Of a stretch of 38,265 nucleotides of DNA, positions 33,933 through 38,265 are shown one piece after another. The position numbers were made by a program, and so were the translations under genes. Within the stretch, counting starts at the first letter, position 1. Every line of letters begins with the position of its first letter. The notes under the pieces are model-generated. The model had not been told where the DNA came from. It ran no database searches and saw only the letters and a program-made list of their open reading frames with translations. Source of the DNA: CAYQJL01 sp964612295 (GTDB lineage Bacteria > Eisenbacteria > RBG-16-71-46 > CAIMUX01 > WJJG01); contig CAZTDY010000032.1 in the NCBI GenBank assembly GCA_964612295.1, positions 1 through 38,265 on the forward strand, read 5' to 3'.

Positions 33933-35753
33933 GTGTGGATTCTGGGCATTTCATGTTTCTACCACGATAGCGCCGCGGCACTGATCCGCGACGGTGAGAT
34001 CGTGGCGGCTGCCCAGGAGGAACGGTTCACCCGGCGAAAGCACGACCCCGGATTCCCAACGCATGCCGTTCACTATTGCCTGGAAGAGGCCGGCCTCAGC
34101 GATGCCGAGGTCGATCTGGTCGTCTTCTACGAGAAGCCGTTCATCAAGTTCGAGCGGATCCTCGAGACTTACCTGACCTTCGCTCCCCGGGGATTCCGTT
34201 CTTTCATCATGGCCTTGCCCCTGTGACTGAAGCAGAAGCTCTGGATGAAAGAGCAGATCGCCGGCGCCATTCCGGGCTACGAAGGCAAGATCCTCTTCTC
34301 CGAGCACCACGAGTCTCACGCCGCCTCGGCCTTCTACCCGTCGCCCTTTGAGGAGGCGGCCATCATTACCCTCGACGGGGCCGGGGAGTGGACCACGACA
34401 ACCTACGGCGAAGGCCGGGGAAACGAGGTCCAGATTCTCAAGGAGCTGCGGTTCCCGCACTCCCTGGGACTCCTCTACTCAGCCTTTACCTACTTCACCG
34501 GCTTCAAGGTCAACTCGGCCGAATACAAGATCATGGGCCTCGCACCCTACGGGGAACCCCGCTATGTGGACACCATCCTCTCGCACCTGATGGATCTCAA
34601 AGAGGATGGTTCCTTCCGCATGAACATGGACTACTTCGACTACTGCGCGGGCCTGAAAATGACCTCGCAGAAGTTCGCCGATCTCTTCGGCGGTCCACCG
34701 CGCGATCCGGAAAGCCCGATGACGCAGCGCGAGATGGATCTGGCCCGATCGGTCCAGGTGGTCACCGAGGAGTCCGTGCTGCGTATGGCCCGGCACGTCC
34801 ACAAGGTCACCGGGCACCCGAACGTGTGCCTTGCCGGTGGTGTGGCGCTCAATTGTGTGGCAAACGGCCGGCTCCTGCGCGAGGGGCCGTTCAAAGAGGT
34901 TTGGATCCAGCCCGCCGCGGGAGACGCCGGAGGTGCCCTGGGCGCGGCTTTGCTGGCGTGGCACCGTTATCGGCAGCAGCCGCGCAGGCGCCCCGAGAAG
35001 GGGGACAGCCAACGGGCAAGCTACCTGGGCCCGGGCTACAGTGATGATGAGATCGAGAGCTTCCTCACACGCTATCAGCTGCCCCATCAGAGGCTCGCGC
35101 GCGATGAGATCGCGCCGCGCATCGCCCAACTCATCGAGGAGCAGCACGTCATCGGCTGGTTCCAGGGCCGGATGGAGTACGGGCCCCGGGCGCTTGGTTC
35201 GCGCAGCATTCTCGGCGATCCGCGATCGCCAGAGATGCAGTCGGTGATGAATCTGAAGATCAAGTACCGCGAATCGTTTCGGCCCTTTGCTCCGTCAGTG
35301 ATGGAGGACCGCGCCGCGGAGTACTTCGGTGCCGACCGCCCCAGCCCTTACATGCTCCTGGTCGCGCCGGTGCGCGAAGACAGGCGCATCCCGATGTCCG
35401 ATGAGCAACACAGTTTGTTCGGGATCGCAAAGCTCAACGTTCCGCGCTCAGATGTGCCCGCGATCACGCACGTGGACTACACGGCCCGGCTGCAGACGGT
35501 GTCGAAAGAGGACAACCCGCTCTACTACGAGATGATCGATGCCTTCCGCGAACGCACGGGTGTCCCGCTGGTGATCAATACTTCGTTCAACGTTCGCGGC
35601 GAGCCGATCGTCTGTTCGCCGGAAGATGCCTATAAGTGTTTCATGAGAACCGAGATGGACTATCTGATCTTGGGTCCGTATCTGCTGCACAAGAAGGACC
35701 AGCCAGAGAAACATGATGAACTCGACTGGCACCAGACATTCGAACTCGATTGA
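33933..35753 (+). pseudogene. NodU/CmcH/TobZ-family carbamoyltransferase, interrupted by an in-frame TGA
   Basis: Full length would be 606 codons, normal for the family. It uses carbamoyl phosphate and ATP to carbamoylate a hydroxyl group on a glycan or secondary metabolite. The Kae1-like N-terminal domain shows ILGISCFYHDSAAALI, QEERFTRRKHD and the metal-site HHESHAASAF (from H125). The second part has CLAGGVALNCVANG, MEYGPRALGSRS, RESFRPFAPSV and TSFNVRGEPIVCSPEDAY. GTG 33933 begins the conserved WILGIS. Codon 98 (34224-34226) is TGA where the family usually has Trp (FIMALPL-stop-LKQKLW). The frame is otherwise open, so this is one gene with a TGG-to-TGA change, not two genes. The downstream fragment could start at ATG 34245, but would lack the N-terminal segment. 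Confidence 0.85.
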
Positions 35754-36135
35754 GCGCAGTCAGCTTCGCCGCTTCGGGTTGACGGTCGGCATCGCCTTCC
35801 TGGTGTTTGCGGCGCTGCTCTTCTGGCGCGACAAACCCGCCTGGCCCTACCTCGGTGGGGCGGGCGCGCTGCTGGGCCTCGCCGGTCTTCTGGTGCCGAC
35901 CCTGCTCCGTCCGATCGAGCGGGTCTGGATGATCGCGGCGCGGGCGATGGGTTGGGTCATGACCCGGGTGATCCTGGGCATCGTGTTCATCATCATCTTT
36001 GTGCCCGCCGGACTTGTTCTGCGTCTGCTGAGGAAAGACCCCCTCTCTATTAGGTTCGATTCTCGCGCAGAGACCTACTGGCACGATCGTTCGAAGGACA
36101 AACCGGCGCCCGAGCAGATGGAGCGGATGTTCTAA
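35713..36135 (+). CDS. SxtJ-family membrane protein
   Basis: 140 residues with three hydrophobic helices at ~22-38, ~46-65 and ~83-100 and a charged C-terminal tail (SIRFDSRAETYWHDRS). It matches the SxtJ-like family named after a saxitoxin-cluster protein and recurrently found beside carbamoyltransferases; biochemical function is unknown. ATG 35713 overlaps the carbamoyltransferase by 41 nt, implying coupled translation; ATG 35716 is an alternative. A perfect 7-bp hairpin (36137-36155) follows the stop. Confidence 0.85.
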   Translation: MMNSTGTRHSNSIERSQLRRFGLTVGIAFLVFAALLFWRDKPAWPYLGGAGALLGLAGLLVPTLLRPIERVWMIAARAMGWVMTRVILGIVFIIIFVPAGLVLRLLRKDPLSIRFDSRAETYWHDRSKDKPAPEQMERMF

Positions 36136-36136
36136 G

Positions 36137-36155
36137 GGCGCGCAACGCGCGCGCC
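36137..36155 (+). terminator. GC hairpin directly after the SxtJ gene
   Basis: GGCGCGC and GCGCGCC form a perfect 7-bp stem around AACGC, starting 2 nt after the stop. There is no T-run, so mRNA stabilisation or attenuation within the operon is as likely as termination. Confidence 0.4.
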
Positions 36156-36177
36156 TGCGAGGAGGGGGAGACCAAAG

Positions 36178-36330
36178 ATGAGCAAGGCCGGCATCCTCAA
36201 AGAGCTGTGGATGTTTCTCAGGGTTCGGAAAAAGTGGTGGCTCGGACCGGTCAAGACCTCTTGGGGAGCCAAGCTTCTCCTGATGGCGCTGGGGATCCTC
36301 TTCCTGCTCCTTCTTCTTCTGGCAACCTAG
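36178..36330 (+). CDS. Small DUF5989-like membrane protein, apparently truncated or fused
   Basis: 50 residues. The N-terminus (ILKELWMFLRVRKKWWLGPV) fits the DUF5989 family that accompanies SxtJ and carbamoyltransferase. The second half (WGAKLLLMALGILFLLLLLLAT) does not resemble the usual DUF5989 ending from memory. It looks like the membrane anchor of the next protein, which is in the same frame after the TAG at 36328-36330. A strong GGAGGGGGAG ribosome site lies 9 nt upstream of ATG 36178. It may be a functional small protein, or a deletion fusion of DUF5989 with the start of the SGNH gene. Confidence 0.65.
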   Translation: MSKAGILKELWMFLRVRKKWWLGPVKTSWGAKLLLMALGILFLLLLLLAT

Positions 36331-36342
36331 GGTATCCTGGGG

Positions 36343-38160
36343 GTGGTGGGCTACGGTCCCCCGAAGGATCTCTTCATCCGCCACCAGGCCGGCAGCGAGG
36401 ACCTGTGGCTGATCAATCGCCGGATCAGCGAGCTCTTCTTTCCCTCCTGGGCCACCAAACCTCCGGCCTATGAGCTGCTCTCCGCAGAACGTCAGCCGAA
36501 CAGCTACCGGATCATCGCGATGGGGGCCTCGACTACAGTGGGTGATCCCTTCGGCGCCCAGACCGCGTTTCCCCGCCTGCTGGGCGAGATGCTCAGCGAC
36601 GCCCAGCCCGAACGGTCGTACGAGGTGGCCAACTGCGGGGTCGTGGCGATCTCGAGTCTGGATGTGCTGCTTCTTCACCGGCAGGCCTTGAAGTATGAAC
36701 CCGATGCGATCCTGATCTACACCGGCCACAACGAGGCCTACGGCGCCGACGGCGTCGACTCACCGATTCAGAAGGCGTTCACCTCCCGCGGCCCGGCGAA
36801 GTTCTGGCTCTGGTTCCGCAATCTGCGGCTGGTGCGCGTGGTACGCAACGCCATGGGGTCCCTCCGTCCCGCGCCGGCGGAAGACGGAGGCGAGAAGAGC
36901 TTCGGCATGTGGCTCATGAAGGACCGGTTGGTTCCCGAGTGCAGCGAGAAACATGATCGCCTGCTCGAGTTCTACCGTGCCAACATCCTCGAGATGCTGG
37001 GCGCGGCGAGAGACAAGGGCATCGATGTCATCCTGTGCACGCTGGTCAGCAATATCAGGGATCAATCCCCGATGGGATCGGCCCACGGTTGCGACTTCCC
37101 CGAGGACCAGCAGGCGGCCTGGAAGGGGTTGTTCGATAGCGCCGTCCGGAAGATGGACGCCGCGCAGTGGACCGAGGCGATTACCGCCTTTCGTCAGTGC
37201 AAGGATCTCGACCCCGAATACGCCGAGGTTCGTTTCCGCCTCGCGCGTTGCCTGGACGCCGCGGGCGACTCATCGGCCGCCTTCGGGGAGTACGTCGCCG
37301 CGCGGGATCTGGACGCCGTTCGATTCCGGGCCGGAACAAAACAAAACGATGTGCTCCGCGAGATCGCGCGGGAATGGGAGGAGCGGGGCAAACACCGGCT
37401 CACCTTTGTCGACCTGGATCGGATGATCTACGAGGACTTCCCCCGCGGACCCGGGCGCCGGTTCTTCACCGAACATGTGCATCCCTACGGCTGGGGACAT
37501 GCCTGGATCGCCGCAAAAATCGCCTGCGCGTTGGGTGCGGACTCCTCACGGCTCAAGTCCCCGTCCGCCTACTTGGGGCGGGTGGGCATGACCGCGCTCG
37601 ATGAGGCCGCCGGCCTGCACTTGACGGACGAGTTCAAACTGGCGAAGTGGCCGTTCCCCAACTGCTACGACAACGACGAAGCGCGAGCCTATCTGAGAGA
37701 GCGCATCGAGCAACTCAAGGCCGTGATGAATCCGCTCGAGCAGCAGATCTTCGCCGAGATTCCCAGGGACCGGACCGGAGGCCTCTACGATTTCGGCCAG
37801 CGTCACTATCGTCTCTTTCAGGAGCACCGGCGGGCGCGTCACGCGCAGGAGGCGCTGCGGGAGCTGGAGATCACCTCGCAATACATGTGGCCTTCCGCTG
37901 CGCTGGCCTCCGACCACGCGCAGATGTTGCTGGGGCTTGGACGCCTCGACGAGTGCCGCCGCTGGCTGGAGGTGGCCCACCAGCGCGATCCGGAATACGC
38001 GCCCACCCACTTCGTGCGGGGAGCCTACTACCACACCACGGGGAAGCTGGACGAGGCAGAACGCGAGTTCCGCGCCTATCTCATGGCCGAGCCGAAGGGC
38101 GAGTTCGCGGCCGGATGTTCCCGCGCGCTCACCGTCATCAGCCAACAAAGGGGTCGATAA
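36343..38160 (+). CDS. SGNH/GDSL hydrolase-like protein with TPR repeats, N-terminal anchor lost or cut off by TAG
   Basis: 605 residues from GTG 36343. SGNH motifs are visible: IIAMGASTTVGDP (block I, Ser S63 in GAST), NCGVVAIS (block II Gly), IYTGHNEAYG (block III Asn N130) and EHVHPYGWGH (~378-387, block V His). TPR-like helices occur at ~262-320 and in the C-terminal ~110 residues. It probably hydrolyses or transfers an acyl group on a glycan. Related proteins start with a membrane anchor ending in AEGxLR. Here that segment lies upstream in the same frame but is separated by TAG at 36328-36330, in the place expected for Glu (ATxGILGVVGYG). No clear ribosome site precedes GTG 36343. Confidence 0.82.
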   Translation: MVGYGPPKDLFIRHQAGSEDLWLINRRISELFFPSWATKPPAYELLSAERQPNSYRIIAMGASTTVGDPFGAQTAFPRLLGEMLSDAQPERSYEVANCGVVAISSLDVLLLHRQALKYEPDAILIYTGHNEAYGADGVDSPIQKAFTSRGPAKFWLWFRNLRLVRVVRNAMGSLRPAPAEDGGEKSFGMWLMKDRLVPECSEKHDRLLEFYRANILEMLGAARDKGIDVILCTLVSNIRDQSPMGSAHGCDFPEDQQAAWKGLFDSAVRKMDAAQWTEAITAFRQCKDLDPEYAEVRFRLARCLDAAGDSSAAFGEYVAARDLDAVRFRAGTKQNDVLREIAREWEERGKHRLTFVDLDRMIYEDFPRGPGRRFFTEHVHPYGWGHAWIAAKIACALGADSSRLKSPSAYLGRVGMTALDEAAGLHLTDEFKLAKWPFPNCYDNDEARAYLRERIEQLKAVMNPLEQQIFAEIPRDRTGGLYDFGQRHYRLFQEHRRARHAQEALRELEITSQYMWPSAALASDHAQMLLGLGRLDECRRWLEVAHQRDPEYAPTHFVRGAYYHTTGKLDEAEREFRAYLMAEPKGEFAAGCSRALTVISQQRGR

Positions 38161-38265
38161 CAATCTAATCGGGAACCGGCGCCGGACCCCGCCAGTCCAT
38201 AGGGTGTAGGTCATCTCAGTGGTGTCCAACGTTTTCAGCATAGCGAGGACTCCTTTGCTTGTGCA
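38161..38265. other. Window end, unidentified sequence
   Basis: 105 bp after the SGNH gene. On the minus strand an ATG at 38241 with AGGAG upstream opens a frame (MLKTLDTTEMTYTLWTGG), but the rest of that frame is antisense to the SGNH gene. The GTTGGACACC-like string recalls some insertion-sequence ends, too weakly to call. Confidence 0.25.

Noticed and set aside
34224..34226. TGA read as Trp or selenocysteine
   Set aside because: TGA ends several other genes here, Trp is TGG in the same gene, no SECIS-like hairpin was evident, and the family has Trp rather than Cys/Sec at this place.
37546..38241. 231-codon minus-strand gene entering from the right edge
   Set aside because: Beyond its first ~25 codons it is antisense to the SGNH/TPR gene and has no recognisable domain.
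1..38265. CRISPR array, rRNA, complete insertion sequence or prophage
   Set aside because: I saw no regularly spaced short repeats, rRNA signatures, transposase or phage structural genes.

Overview
This GC-rich bacterial window has closely packed genes. It most likely comes from an uncultured FCB-superphylum lineage such as Eisenbacteria, Krumholzibacteriota or Latescibacterota. That placement is an inference from gene content: secreted LVIVD-repeat and NHL-repeat proteins, a beta-helix/FG-GAP mosaic, a shared FlgD-like C-terminal domain on three secreted proteins, and Thr-type sulfatase-fold/TPR lipoproteins. No rRNA or complete tRNA is visible, so the taxonomy is unproven.

Layout. (1) 6-7485: an acyl-CoA dehydrogenase (-), a divergent secreted LVIVD-repeat protein (+) whose frame is broken by an 11-bp tandem duplication, then a CBM9/DUF5916 outer-membrane protein and an NHL-repeat secreted protein (both -). 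(2) 7486-8308: about 820 bp without a convincing gene but rich in perfect palindromes and hairpins. (3) 8309-15578: a seven-gene operon (+) encoding archaeal-type HMG-CoA synthase, thiolase, DUF35 OB-fold protein, a LiuC-like enoyl-CoA hydratase, biotin carboxylase, a GcdA-like carboxyltransferase and a biotin carrier protein. (4) 15748-27754: surface or secreted genes (+), namely the beta-helix/FG-GAP/UnbV/FlgD mosaic, two tandem sulfatase-fold/TPR lipoproteins, an alpha/beta hydrolase, and a secreted repeat protein with an out-of-frame internal duplication. (5) 33655-27791 (-): M29 aminopeptidase, ADP-forming acyl-CoA synthetase and two overlapping glycosyltransferases. (6) 33933-38160 (+): a carbamoyltransferase/SxtJ/DUF5989/SGNH-TPR locus with several apparent lesions.

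How the genes may work together. The operon at 8309-15578 holds every step between 3-methylcrotonyl-CoA and acetyl-CoA: carboxylation to 3-methylglutaconyl-CoA, hydration to HMG-CoA, and interconversion of HMG-CoA with acetoacetyl-CoA and acetyl-CoA. The last step is assigned to an HMG-CoA synthase/thiolase/DUF35 complex; no HMG-CoA lyase or HMG-CoA reductase is present in the window. It therefore looks like a lyase-free leucine/isovalerate degradation route, or the reverse, an isovaleryl-CoA synthesis route. The M29 aminopeptidase (amino-acid release) and ADP-forming acyl-CoA synthetase (ATP from acyl-CoA) would fit a peptide-degrading lifestyle. The operon genes are intact, whereas four or five secreted or glycan-related genes carry frameshifts, nonsense codons or fusions. 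This could be real decay or phase switching, or it could be assembly error.
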